From Lampris incognitus (lineage: Eukaryota > Chordata > Actinopteri > Lampriformes > Lampridae), in the NCBI RefSeq assembly GCF_029633865.1, contig NC_079223.1, positions 4,376,021-4,440,020 on the forward strand: a stretch of 64,000 nucleotides of DNA. Direction: 5' to 3'. The stretch's first letter is position 1. The number at the start of each line of letters is the position of its first letter. A program made the translations under genes and the position numbers. Under the pieces are notes generated by a model. That model was given only the letters and a program-made list of their open reading frames with translations. It searched no databases and was not told the origin of the DNA. Below are positions 1-12,404 of this stretch, piece after piece.

Positions 1-3000
1 CAGTGCACAGGCATTGTATGAACGAGCACAGTGGGCAGATAAAAATGTCTCACTTCTGTGGCCTGTGTGACAGCATGCCGTTTGACTCGGAGGGAGAATT
101 CTTGGAGCATTACGAACGCCTTCATAGTAAGGACTATTATTGCATGGATGATGATGCTCGGCCTGCTGTTCCTTATGTCCCTGGTCAGGTTGAACGCATG
201 TGCCCGTGCAATGGGTCAGAGATTTGCAAGGATGAAAGGAAGGCTATATACAAAAAATGCATGAAGAATCTGGCTGCTGAGGGAAAATGTCAGTATGTGT
301 GCGCCCCTTGTGGCGTAACGGTGTCCTCCTTTGCAAAAATTAAGACTCACGTCCACATGACACACACAGCCTTGGAGCTGAAGAAGACCTTCGATGTAGA
401 GTGCGGTGTTTGCCAGGGGAGCTTTATGGATGTAAATAGTTTCCATAAACACTACCATTCCCAGCACTGTCCACTGGAACCGTGCTTCAGCTCTCATGCC
501 GGCGGGAGCGGGGAGGCGGCAGAATCCACTGCTGCCAAAACGCCGAATGCTGCAGAGACAAAACCAGACTTGAATGGAAAGTCCATTTTAATTTTATTAC
601 ATTCTGAACTCTCAGATCTGCCCGTAATGTTGTAATAATTTTCAGTGTTCTTTTTACTCATTGTTACAGAGATTAACGGTGGGAAACTGGACAAGTTTTT
701 GAGCCCAGTAAAGGCCGTCAAAGACACTGGTGCCCATGAAGGTAGGTTACAGTGAAGACTCCCACCCAGATGCTTTCTGCCGAAGGACTTGGCAACTTGT
801 CACTACTAAGAACAGCATATCACAACAATTTTTTGTAGATATTCAAACATGTAATCATTACTACATAGAAAAACAGGGCAGGTTTTTTTTATATCGTTTC
901 ATGTAGTGAGACAGAAAGCTCTTTGACCTGAGCGTCTCATGTGGATGGCCTAAAGTGTGCCATGCAGAGGGCTCCTGCCTCTGCTGTGGAAGATGCTCAG
1001 ACCAGGCAGGAGTCATGTGGACTTGGATGTCTTGGGTCCTGTTTGAAGGTCCAACCATGTCACCATGATGTCTTTACAGATGAGTCGGACGAGGAGATGA
1101 AACATTCCTTGGCTTTAAGTGCAGAAGCGAAAGAGTCAAAAGGTGTGTGTGTGTGTGTGTGTGTTTCTAAGGAAATCCTTCCTGTTTTTTCCCTGATCGT
1201 TTTTAGATGTGCCTAATCCACCCGATTCGACTCAACTCGTGCGTCTACTGCAGCAGTTCTCAACACCTTTAGCACTCGCTATGTATCCGCTAAACCTGGT
1301 TGAATAACAATTAATACTTGCATTCCCATTTCCTCTAGCCGTCCCGGTCTCTGCTCCACCCCCTCTGCCGATCCGGGGAGGGCTGCAGACTACCACGTGT
1401 CTCCTCCCATACATGTGGAGTCACCAGCCGCTTCTTTTCACCTGACACTGAGGAGTTTCACCAGGGAGACATAGCGTGTGGGAGGATCAAGCTATTCCCC
1501 CCCCCCAAGCAGGCGCCCCGACTGACCAGAGGAGGCGCTAGTGCAGCAGCCAGGACACATACCCACATCTGGCTTTCCCACCCGCAGATACAGCCAATCG
1601 TCTCTGCATAACTGTATTCCACTGACTTCCGGTTTCTTCTGCAGCAGTCATACCAGTTTCCTGTTTGTTGGCGTGTGCTGTTGAGAACGGCATATTTGTC
1701 GCAGTCCAAGATAAATCTTGCAGGCATCGTGAAAAATATGCCATTGTCAGTAGCACACGCCAACAAACAGGAAACCGGTATGACTGCTGCAGTAGAAACC
1801 GGAAGTCAGTGGACTACAGTTATGCAGAGTCTGCTGTGTCTGTAGGGATGTTCGGCCAAGCCGGAGGTAACAAGGGGACTCGATCCAATAATCCCCGTGT
1901 TGGTTGGCAACGGAATAGACCACTATGCTACCCAGATGCCCCCTATTTTTGTCATTTCTCAATTAAAGCTGCAAACGCAAAGTTTGGGGTTTTGTTGACG
2001 TTGCACAAATGTGGACAAGTCAAGAGTCTTTTGGAGAGGAAAGACTTCATCATCACAGACATCTGCAGTCACCCTCTGGTCGCTCATGCATTTGTTTTGA
2101 AGAGAAGAGAGAGATGTAGCGGTATGTGGAAAAACAGCGGTGAGGTCATATATTTCGAGTTGGGGCCATGTGTCCCGTCTCTGTGCTGCAGCTCATTTTG
2201 TCAGATGTTGCAGGGAATCAGACCCGGGGACCCGCACTTGGAACTGTTATATAGCCGTATATAATCTTCTCAGTAAGCGTCTCATTTGCTTGTGTCGGTC
2301 ATATAGACGTATTAAGAGTCAAGCGAGGGGGGTGTCTGGGAAGCATAGCGGTCTATTCCGTTGCCTACCAACATGGCGATCGCCAGTTCGAATCCCCGTG
2401 TTACCTCCGGCTTGGTCAGGCGTCCCTACGGACACAATTGGCCGTGTCTGCGGGTGGGAAGCCGGATGTGGGTATGTGTCCTGGTCGCTGCACTAGCGCC
2501 TCCTCTGGTCGGTTGGAGTGCCTGTTTCGGGGGGGGGGTAGTGGTGCCTCCTACGCGCTATGTGGCTCTGGCAAAACTCCTCACTGTCAGGTGCAAAGAA
2601 GCAGCTGGTGACTCCACATGTTATGGGAGGAGGCATGTGGTAGTCTGCAGCCCTCATCAGAGGGGGTGGAGCAGAGACTGGGACGGCTCTGAAAATAGGG
2701 TAATTGGCCGGGTAAGGTTGGGGAGAAAAAGGGGTTAACATCTAAAAAAGAGGTTACAGTGAGACCGATCAGTGGGAAAATCCTTGTAGCAACTTGAAGA
2801 TGTGATACGGAACCATAAACGTATGAGTTTGTCTTATCTGCCCAAAGCCAAGTCCCCAAGACTACTAGGCTGGACTCCTAACAGTAGCTTTCACATGTGT
2901 GTCAGTGGATGTCCATGTAACCCCTGATGTCCATGTAACCCCTGTGTGTCAGTGGATGTCCATGTAACTCCTGATGTCCATGTAACCCCTGTGTGTCAGT

Positions 3001-6000
3001 GGATGTCCATGTAACTCCTGTGTTTCAGTGGATGTCCATGTAACCCCTGTGTGTCAGTGGATGTCCATGTAACTCCTGTGTGTCAGTGGATGTCCATGTA
3101 ACTCCTGTGTGTCAGTGGATGTCCATGTAACCCCTGTGTGTCAGTGGATGTCCATGTAACTCCTGATGTCCATGTAACCCCTGATGTCCATGTAACCCCT
3201 GTGTGTCAGTGGATGTCCATGTAACTCCTGTGTGTCAGTGGATGTCCATGTAACTCCTGATGTCCATGTAACCCCTGATGTCCATGTAACCCCTGTGTGT
3301 CAGTGGATGTCCATGTAACTCCTGTGTGTCAGTGGATGTCCATGTAACCCCTGATGTCCATGTAACCCCTGTGTTTCAGTGGATGTCCATGTAACTCCTG
3401 TGTGTCAGTGGATGTCCATGTAACTCCTGTGTGTCAGTGGATGTCCATGTAACCCCTGTGTGTCAGTGGATGTCCATGTAACTCCTGATGTCCATGTAAC
3501 CCCTGATGTCCATGTAACCCCTGTGTGTCAGTGGATGTCCATGTAACTCCTGTGTGTCAGTGGATGTCCATGTAACTCCTGTGTGTCAGTGGATGTCCAT
3601 GTAACTCCTGATGTCCATGTAACCCCTGATGTCCATGTAACCCCTGTGTGTCAGTGGATGTCCATGTAACTCCTGTGTGTCAGTGGATGTCCATGTAACC
3701 CCTGTGTGTCAGTGGATGTCCATGTAACCCCTGTGTGTCAGTGGATGTCCATGTAACCCCTGTGTGTCAGTGGATGTCCATGTAACCCCTGTGTGTCAGT
3801 GGATGTCCATGTAACCCCTGTGTGTCAGTGGATGTCCAAGTAACTCCTGATGTCCATGTAACCTCTGTGTGTCAGTGGATGTCCATGTAACCCCTGTGTG
3901 TCAGTGGATGTCCATGTAACCCCTGTGTGTCAGTGGATGTCCATGTAACCCCTGTGTGTCAGTGGATGTCCATGTAACTCCTGATGTCCATGTAACCTCT
4001 GTGTGTCAGTGGATGTCCATGTAACCCCTGTGTGTCAGTGGATGTCCATGTAACCCCTGATGTCCATGTAACCCCTGTGTGTCAGTGGATGTCCATGTAA
4101 CTCCTGATGTCCATGTAACCCCTGTGTTTCAGTGGATGTCCATGTAACTCCTGTGTGTCAGTGGATGTCCATGTAACCCTTTTGTGTCAGTGGATGTCCA
4201 TGTAACCCCTGTGTGTCAGTGGATGTCCATGTAACCCCTGTCTGTCAGTGGATGTCCATGTAACTCCTGTGTGTCAGTGGATGTCCATGTAACCCTTTTG
4301 TGTCAGTGGATGTCCATGTAACCCCTGATGTCCATGTAACTCCTGTGTGTCAGTGGATGTCCATGTAACCCCTGTGTGTCAGTGGATGTCCATGTAACCC
4401 CTGTGTGTCAGTGGATGTCCATGTAACCCCTGTGTGTCAGTGGATGTCCATGTAACCCCTGATGTCCATGTAACCCCTGTGTGTCAGTGGATGTCCATGT
4501 AACCCCTGTGTGTCAGTGGATGTCCATGTAACCCCTGTGTGTCAGTGGATGTCCATGTAACCCCTGTGTGTCAGTGGATGTCCATGTAACCCCTGTGTGT
4601 CAGTGGATGTCCATGTAACCCCTGTGTGTCAGTGGATGTCCATGTAACTCCTGTGTTTCAGTGGATGTCCATGTAACCCCTGTGTGTCAGTGGATGTCCA
4701 TGTAACTCCTGTGTGTCAGTGGATGTCCATGTAACTCCTGTGTGTCAGTGGATGTCCATGTAACCCCTGTGTGTCAGTGGATGTCCATGTAACTCCTGAT
4801 GTCCATGTAACCCCTGATGTCCATGTAACCCCTGTGTGTCAGTGGATGTCCATGTAACTCCTGTGTGTCAGTGGATGTCCATGTAACTCCTGATGTCCAT
4901 GTAACCCCTGATGTCCATGTAACCCCTGTGTGTCAGTGGATGTCCATGTAACTCCTGTGTGTCAGTGGATGTCCATGTAACCCCTGATGTCCATGTAACC
5001 CCTGTGTTTCAGTGGATGTCCATGTAACTCCTGTGTGTCAGTGGATGTCCATGTAACTCCTGTGTGTCAGTGGATGTCCATGTAACCCCTGTGTGTCAGT
5101 GGATGTCCATGTAACTCCTGATGTCCATGTAACCCCTGATGTCCATGTAACCCCTGTGTGTCAGTGGATGTCCATGTAACTCCTGTGTGTCAGTGGATGT
5201 CCATGTAACTCCTGTGTGTCAGTGGATGTCCATGTAACTCCTGATGTCCATGTAACCCCTGATGTCCATGTAACCCCTGTGTGTCAGTGGATGTCCATGT
5301 AACTCCTGTGTGTCAGTGGATGTCCATGTAACCCCTGTGTGTCAGTGGATGTCCATGTAACCCCTGTGTGTCAGTGGATGTCCATGTAACCCCTGTGTGT
5401 CAGTGGATGTCCATGTAACCCCTGTGTGTCAGTGGATGTCCATGTAACCCCTGTGTGTCAGTGGATGTCCAAGTAACTCCTGATGTCCATGTAACCTCTG
5501 TGTGTCAGTGGATGTCCATGTAACCCCTGTGTGTCAGTGGATGTCCATGTAACCCCTGTGTGTCAGTGGATGTCCATGTAACCCCTGTGTGTCAGTGGAT
5601 GTCCATGTAACTCCTGATGTCCATGTAACCTCTGTGTGTCAGTGGATGTCCATGTAACCCCTGTGTGTCAGTGGATGTCCATGTAACCCCTGATGTCCAT
5701 GTAACCCCTGTGTGTCAGTGGATGTCCATGTAACTCCTGATGTCCATGTAACCCCTGTGTTTCAGTGGATGTCCATGTAACTCCTGTGTGTCAGTGGATG
5801 TCCATGTAACCCTTTTGTGTCAGTGGATGTCCATGTAACCCCTGTGTGTCAGTGGATGTCCATGTAACCCCTGTCTGTCAGTGGATGTCCATGTAACTCC
5901 TGTGTGTCAGTGGATGTCCATGTAACCCTTTTGTGTCAGTGGATGTCCATGTAACCCCTGATGTCCATGTAACTCCTGTGTGTCAGTGGATGTCCATGTA

Positions 6001-9000
6001 ACCCCTGTGTGTCAGTGGATGTCCATGTAACCCCTGTGTGTCAGTGGATGTCCATGTAACCCCTGTGTGTCAGTGGATGTCCATGTAACCCCTGATGTCC
6101 ATGTAACCCCTGTGTGTCAGTGGATGTCCATGTAACCCCTGTGTGTCAGTGGATGTCCATGTAACCCCTGTGTGTCAGTGGATGTCCATGTAACCCCTGT
6201 GTGTCAGTGGATGTCCATGTAACCCCTGTGTGTCAGTGGATGTCCATGTAACCCCTGTGTGTCAGTGGATGTCCATGTAACCCCTGTGTGTCAGTGGATG
6301 TCCATGTAACCTCTGTGTGTCAGTGGATGTCCATGTAACCCCTGTGTTTCAGTGGATGTCCATGTAACTCCTGTGTGTCAGTGGATGTCCATGTAACCCC
6401 TGATGTCCATGTAACCCCTGTGTGTCAGTGGATGTCCATGTAACCCCTGTGTGTCAGTGGATGTCCATGTAACCCCTGATGTCCATGTAACCCCTGTGTG
6501 TCAGTGGATGTCCATGTAACCCCTGATGTCCATGTAACCTCTGTGTGTCAGTGGATGTCCATGTAACCCCTGTGTGTCAGTGGATGTCCATGTAACCCCT
6601 GTCTGTCAGTGGATGTCCATGTAACCCCTGATGTCCATGTAACTCCTGTGTGTCAGTGGATGTCCATGTAACCCCTGTGTGTCAGTGGATGTCCATGTAA
6701 CCCGTGTGTCAGTGGATGTCCATGTAACCCCTGTCTGTCAGTGGATGTCCATGTAACCCCTGTCTGTCAGTGGATGTCCATGTAACCCCTGATGTCCATG
6801 TAACTCCTGTGTGTCAGTGGATGTCCATGTAACCCCTGTCTGTCAGTGGATGTCCATGTAACCCCTGATGTCCATGTAACCCCTGTGTGGCAGTGGATGT
6901 CCATGTAACCCCTGTGTGTCAGTGGATGTCCATGTAACCCCTGTCTGTCAGTGGATGTCCATGTAACCCCTGTGTGTCAGTGGATGTCCATGTAACCCCT
7001 GTGTGTCAGTGGATGTCCATGTAACCCCTGATGTCCATGTAACTCCTGTGTGTCAGTGGATGTCCATGTAACCCCTGTGTGTCAGTGGATGTCCATGTAA
7101 CCCCTGATGTCCATGTAACCCCTGTGTGTCAGTGGATGTCCATGTAACCCCTGTGTGTCAGTGGATGTCCATGTAACCCCTGATGTCCATGTAACCCCTG
7201 TGTGTCAGTGGATGTCCATGTAACCCCTGTGTGTCAGTGGATGTCCATGTAACCCCTGATGTCCATGTAACCCCTGTGTGTCAGTGGATGTCCATGTAAC
7301 CCCTGTGTGTCAGTGGATGTCCATGTAACCCCTGAGGTCCATGTAACCTCTGTGTGTCAGTGGATGTCCATGTAACCCCTGTGTGTCAGTGGATGTCCAT
7401 GTAACCCGTGTGTCAGTGGATGTCCATGTAACCCCTGATGTCCATGTAACCCCTGTGTGTCAGTGGATGTCCATGTAACCCCTGATGTCCATGTAACCCC
7501 TGTGTGTCAGTGGATGTCCATGTAACCCCTGATGTCCATGTAACCTCTGTGTGTCAGTGGATGTCCATGTAACCCCTGATGTCCATGTAACCCCTGTGTG
7601 TCAGTGGATGTCCATGTAACCCCTGATGTCCATGTAACCCCTGTGTGTCAGTGGATGTCCATGTAACCCCTGTGTGTCAGTGGATGTCCATGTAACCCCT
7701 GATGTCCATGTAACCCCAGTGTGTCAGTGGATGTCCATGTAACCCCTGATGTCCATGTAACCCCTGTGTGTCAGTGGATGTCCATGTAACCCCTGATGTC
7801 CATGTAACCCCAGTGTGTCAGTGGATGTCCATGTAACCCCTGATGTCCATGTAACCCCTGTGTTTCAGTGGATGTCCATGTAACCCCTGTGTGGCAGTGG
7901 ATGTCCATGTAACCCCTGATGTCCATGTAACCCCTGTGTGTCAGTGGATGTCCATGTAACCCCTGTCTGTCAGTGGATGTCCATGTAACCCCTGTGTGTC
8001 AGTGGATGTCCATGTAACCCCTGATGTCCATGTAACTCCTGTGTGTCAGTGGATGTCCATGTAACCCCTGTGTGTCAGTGGATGTCCATGTAACCCCTGT
8101 GTGTCAGTGGATGTCCATGTAACCCCTGATGTCCATGTAACCCCTGTGTGTCAGTGGATGTCCATGTAACCCCTGATGTCCATGTAACCCCTGTGTGTCA
8201 GTGGATGTCCATGTAACCCCTGTGTGTCAGTGGATGTCCATGTAACCCCTGATGTCCATGTAACCCCTGTGTGTCAGTGGATGTCCATGTAACTCCTGTG
8301 TGTCAGTGGATGTCCATGTAACCCCTGTGTGTCAGTGGATGTCCATGTAACCCCTGATGTCCATGTAACCCCTGTGTGTCAGTGGATGTCCATGTAACCC
8401 CTGTGTGTCAGTGGATGTCCATGTAACCCCTGATGTCCATGTAACCACTGTGTGTCAGTGGATGTCCATGTAACCCCTGTGTGTCAGTGGATGTCCATGT
8501 AACCCCTGATGTCCATGTAACCCCTGTGTGTCAGTGGATGTCCATGTAACCCCTGATGTCCATGTAACCCCTGTGTGTCAGTGGATGTCCATGTAACCCC
8601 TGATGTCCATGTAACCCCTGTGTGTCAGTGGATGTCCATGTAACTCCTGTGTGTCAGTGGATGTCCATGTAACCCCTGTGTGTCAGTGGATGTCCATGTA
8701 ACCCCTGATGTCCATGTAACCCCTGTGTGTCAGTGGATGTCCATGTAACCCCTGTGTGTCAGTGGATGTCCATGTAACCCCTGATGTCCATGTAACCACT
8801 GTGTGTCAGTGGATGTCCATGTAACCCCTGTGTGTCAGTGGATGTCCATGTAACCCGTGTGTCAGTGGATGTCCATGTAACCCCTGATGTCCATGTAACC
8901 CCTGTGTGTCAGTGGATGTCCATGTAACCCCTGATGTCCATGTAACCCCTGTGTGTCAGTGGATGTCCATGTAACCCCTGATGTCCATGTAACCTCTGTG

Positions 9001-9623
9001 TGTCAGTGGATGTCCATGTAACCCCTGATGTCCATGTAACCTCTGTGTGTCAGTGGATGTCCATGTAACCCCTGTGTTTCAGTGGATGTCCATGTAACCC
9101 CTGTGTGTCAGTGGATGTCCATGTAACCCCTGTGTTTCAGTGGATGTCCATGTAACCCCTGTGTGTCAGTGGATGTCCATGTAACCCCTGATGTCCATGT
9201 AACCCCTGTGTGTCAGTGGATGTCCATGTAACCCCTGATGTCCATGTAACCTCTGTGTGTCAGTGGATGTCCATGTAACCCCTGATGTCCATGTAACCCC
9301 TGTGTGTCAGTGGATGTCCATGTAACCCCTGATGTCCATGTAACCCCTGTGTGTCAGTGGATGTCCATGTAACCCCTGATGTCCATGTAACCCCAGTGTG
9401 TCAGTGGATGTCCATGTAACCCCTGATGTCCATGTAACCCCTGTGTGTCAGTGGATGTCCATGTAACCCCTGATGTCCATGTAACCCCAGTGTGTCAGTG
9501 GATGTCCATGTAACCCCTGATGTCCATGTAACCCCTGTGTGTCAGTGGACGTCCATGTAACTCCTGTGTTGTATCCTTACAGATCTGGAGGAAGCGCTCA
9601 GAAGAAGCCTTCTGGATTTCTGA
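1..9623 (+). CDS. ZNF451: ZNF451, 3' part (C2H2 zinc-finger E3 SUMO ligase)
   Basis: The 3' end of a multi-exon gene enters from the left edge. The first block (1 to about 580) encodes three C2H2-type fingers: CGLC with a His-x4-His (residues about 19-41), CAPC...HVHMTH (about 100-121) and CGVC...HYHSQH (about 135-155). A small exon at 670-741 reads INGGKLDKFLSPVK. The exon at 1080-1142 reads DESDEEMKHSLALSAEAK, which resembles a ubiquitin-interacting motif. The last exon, 9583-9623, encodes DLEEALRRSLLDF and a stop, a second UIM-like helix. The last three exons join in phase 1 at clear AG/GT sites. The 3' edge of the first block has no convincing donor, so that junction is unresolved. The gene call rests on the finger pattern, the C-terminal UIM-like motifs and the BAG2-RAB23-PRIM2 neighbours. 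ZNF451 is known as a nuclear SUMO ligase. The final intron is 8.4 kb and mostly repeats. Confidence 0.8.
1330..1943 (-). repeat. SINE-A copy (tRNA-derived), split by a foldback MITE
   Basis: Minus-strand copy of a roughly 430-bp repeat present about ten times in this window. The minus strand begins with a tRNA-like head, with an A box resembling TAGCGTAGCGG and a B box close to GTTCGAATCCC. It ends in a conserved 3' part containing CTCCACATGTAT and GGGGTAATTGG. This copy is interrupted at 1602-1829 by an inverted-repeat element. Confidence 0.75.
1602..1829. mobile_element. Foldback MITE, about 228 bp, inside SINE-A
   Basis: The left end (CTCTGCATAACTGTA...) and right end (...TACAGTTATGCAGAG) are near-perfect inverted repeats about 78 bp long with only a few mismatches. 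They flank a centre of about 70 bp. The flanking SINE sequence resumes on both sides, so this is an insertion. I see no clear target duplication and cannot place the superfamily. Confidence 0.7.
2328..2737 (+). repeat. SINE-A copy, plus strand
   Basis: Full-length copy starting at the tRNA-like head (AGCATAGCGGTCTATTCCG, then AGTTCGAATCCC). It runs through the conserved body to GGGGAGAAAAAGGGG. It lies in the last ZNF451 intron. Confidence 0.75.
2885..9570 (+). repeat. 6.7-kb minisatellite, 29-bp and 18-bp units
   Basis: Uninterrupted tandem array. The long unit is 29 bp: an 11-bp block GTGTGTCAGTG plus an 18-bp block GATGTCCATGTAACCCCT. The short unit is the 18-bp block alone. Long and short units alternate irregularly. 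Rare variants (CCAAG for CCATG at about 3836 and 5469, TCTGTC at 4241 and 5874, TGTTTC at 3021 and 4654) recur exactly 1633 bp apart, showing a higher-order duplication of a 1633-bp block in the left half. The array ends about 12 bases before the acceptor of the last ZNF451 exon. Confidence 0.95.
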
Positions 9624-9740
9624 GTTGTTTGGCACTTGTTGGTGTTAAAGTGTTGCTGAAGAGGTTGTGTTGAGGTATTGTTTGTTTCTGTTCATGCTGT
9701 TATACAAATTAAAAATAAATGAGCTCTTTCGGCCTGTCTT
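9624..9740 (+). promoter_or_regulatory. ZNF451: ZNF451 3' UTR with polyadenylation signal
   Basis: Directly after the ZNF451 stop, an AATAAA hexamer lies at 9714-9719, about 90 bases downstream. This suggests a very short 3' UTR, unless a further site is used. Confidence 0.6.
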
Positions 9741-10690
9741 CTGTGTGATGGAGCTGGAACTGTCGAGCACCCCGGGCCACAAGGCCTGTCGCTGGCGCTC
9801 AATATGTGGACACAACCTGAGTCACAGTTGTTGGATCCCAGGCCCAGAAGAACCCAGAAGAACCCAGGAGGACCCAGGGGGCCTGTTGGCGTGGCTGTTG
9901 ACGCCCACGCTGTTCTCAAGACACGCAACCAGCTGGCTGGTATGTCAACACATACGTGCTAAACATGGAATCAGTGACGCTGCAAGATGCCAGAGTGCAT
10001 GAACACTTCATACCTTCCTCAGCCGGAGCTCTGCTGCATGGCTGTCTCCTAATCTGGTTTAAGATGACACACACGGGTCCTCGCATAGCTTCTAATGTAG
10101 CCGACAGTAATTGTTGTCGGAGCCGATGATGAACTTCAGTGTGCAGGACTCGTGTCGGCTCACATGTTCTCGTACCCACGAGGTAAAGGGAGTGCCATAA
10201 CCTGCCCTGTTATTTTACCACAGTAGTATGAGGAGGGGGGCCGCTGGAGAGAAAATGCCTCCTTGGGGAGAGTGGCTACAGCCAGAGGTGTACCAGGGGT
10301 CACCCTAGGGGCTGCTTTTTTTTAATGTACTTTTATTAGGTGTTATTTTAAAGACGTGGCAACTGGACACAAAACACACTAACATGAAAAACAAGCCAAA
10401 TCAGAGAACAACCACAAGGGGAGGACCCTTCTCTTAAATGAGCAACAACTCCATATAGACCTTCATATAGACACACACACACACAAACCTGTACAAACAT
10501 AGTGGTGTGTATGAAATCAGGTCTCCTAGTTGACTCATGGGTAAGCCATTTGGACCAGTTGTCATCAAAGATGGCAGTTTGAGTTGTCGGTTTAAATGCT
10601 TCTCTCCCCTGTGAACATCTTGTCCACCGAGTCCGTCCACTCGTCTGTGGTCTCGTCTGGCTGCCGTGTCTTTCCTAAGCCGTTTTAGGT
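9741..10690. other. Intergenic stretch without recognisable gene
   Basis: Between ZNF451 and element A. I see no coding exon, repeat family or RNA gene. A short (AC) run lies near 10470. Confidence 0.5.
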
Positions 10691-11036
10691 CAGTGGCTTA
10701 GTGAAATGATCGTTACGGAGCGGATAAACGCGCCATTTTTAGTAGGATGGTTCCTTAGGGTCAGTTATTGGATTTTAGGGTAGGAGCCCCCGGAAAATCT
10801 CAATTTAAAATATCAAATTGCAACGCTGTCAATGTCAGTGAAGTATCGGAAAATCCGCCTAGTATTTTTCAGACGATATGCATCATAAAATCATCAAATC
10901 ACTTCCAAATGTGATAAAGTTGGCCAACTTCTACAGAAATAAAGTCCCCAAACATTAAGTATTATCAACAACACATTTAATGCAATGCATCTTAACGTGA
11001 AAACATGGGGTAGAAGTGAGTTACTGTTTATTGTGT

Positions 11037-12401
11037 CTATCTGTTACAGTTGCATTTGCAAAGAGGTGAGCAGTCCAGATTTCCAGTGCTGCATTTGCAA
11101 GAACTACAATCCCCTTTACATGAGCATCTGATGAGCTCTCTGCAAGCTCTGGAGACCTCAGGAATTGTTAGCCAGACTGGCACCCATGATCCCGATTCCT
11201 TGGTCCATCCGTAGCTCTCTGGAGAAGGAATGGCTTGGTGGGTTTGTGTACTGGTGGTCCAGATGCCTGCTTGGTAGACTGCCCGTTTCACGTGCTGGAG
11301 GAGTGCATTCTGGGTAGGAGGTAGTTTCTCCATTGTTCTATTTTCTTCCCAGAAGAGTTCTTTTCTTCTTTGGTTACTTGAGTTCGAAGGACTGGATTTG
11401 TCATACAGGATGACAGTCAATCTTTCAAGCTCACTGAACTGCTGGCTAGCTACGTTTAGTTGCTGGAAGGGATGCTTTGCCAGGTCGATGAATGTTTCTG
11501 TGGCAGCATCATAAGCTTGCCAGGCCCGCCAAGCTGACTTTTTACCTTTTCCATTGAAGGCAGATGTAGTGTCACAGCCGGAATACGCATGAAACATAGG
11601 CAGAGACTGGATTTAGGTTCCCCCAGGCTTTTGCACATGCTGTTGATGTGGTAAAATCTGTACTTTTTGCCCATCCCAAAAGCCACCCAGATGTCAGTCA
11701 GGGGTTGAATTGCCAGTAAATCATGACACAAGCCTGTAAGGATGACGATGACATCAGTGTCCACAGTGCGCACAAGGACAGTTTTCGCTCCATGCTCCAG
11801 TGCATGTTGTACATGGACCACAATCCTAGTGTCAGCCTCCTCGTGATTGCGAGAGTTCATTGTGCTACCGGACCCAAAAGACGACACAGCTTGCCCTGAT
11901 GTGACATGCAAAGCTTTGGTTTGTGGCCAGCTGAACAGTTCAATCTTGGATGTCAAAAAGTCAAACAGCTCCTTCTTATTGCTTGGATCACGGAGAAAAT
12001 CCATCCAATTTCCGGGCAGCTTTGTCGGGCCTGACACTTTTCTGCGAAAAACCTTGTCCTCTCTTTTCGCGGGTGGACTCCTTCAAACTGTCTGGGATGT
12101 ATGTGTCCCATACAATATCCAGCCGCTTGGTATTATGTAGCTGCTTCTGTAAGTAAGGGATGAAAACCTCATCTGCATAGGTATCAAATGTGGTCACTCT
12201 CACAGTGGGCAGGCAGTGGACAATGACTGCTCCATCAAGGACTTGGCAGTCATAGGTTGAGGGTGGCTCTGGTTGCCCTGGGTGCTCAAGACATTGCAGC
12301 AGGTCAGATTTGGTGCTGGTCAGATGAAGTTTCAAGGGACATCTTAAAGGTTCAGCGGTGTCCTTCTGGCAAATGATACAGCGATCCCAGTTCAGTTCCA
12401 T
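11037..12401 (-). pseudogene. Transposon-encoded FEN1/XPG-like nuclease, C-terminal part (decayed)
   Basis: The gene reads leftward from an ATG at 12401 (MELNWDRCIICQK, a Cys-x2-Cys start). Three overlapping frames cover 11988-12401, 11456-12037 and 11037-11597, so at least two frameshifts break it, near 12035 and near 11600. In order it shows VLDGAVIVHC, then VWDTYIPDSLKESTREKRG, then HEEADTR, then RTVDTDV about 23 residues later, then FHAYSGCDTTSAF followed by GKGKKSAW about 60 residues further on. It ends in a Cys-rich tail. The E-A-D / D-x-D / G-C-D plus glycine-lysine helix order matches the metal-binding acids and helix-hairpin of FEN1/XPG nucleases; this comparison is my inference. The jump from the N-terminus straight to the nuclease part suggests an internal deletion relative to full family members. 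Confidence 0.6.
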
Positions 12402-12404
12402 GTT

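Noticed and set aside
1206-1316. Additional ZNF451 exon after the UIM-like exon
   Set aside because: Acceptor is plausible and the phase fits, but the only donor is weak and the segment soon reaches a stop; joining 1142 to 9583 is simpler.
1665-2264. 199-residue open frame
   Set aside because: Crosses a MITE and a SINE; no domain and no codon signal.
2885-9570. Regular 29-bp repeats resembling a CRISPR array
   Set aside because: Units are contiguous with no unique spacers, and the host is a vertebrate.
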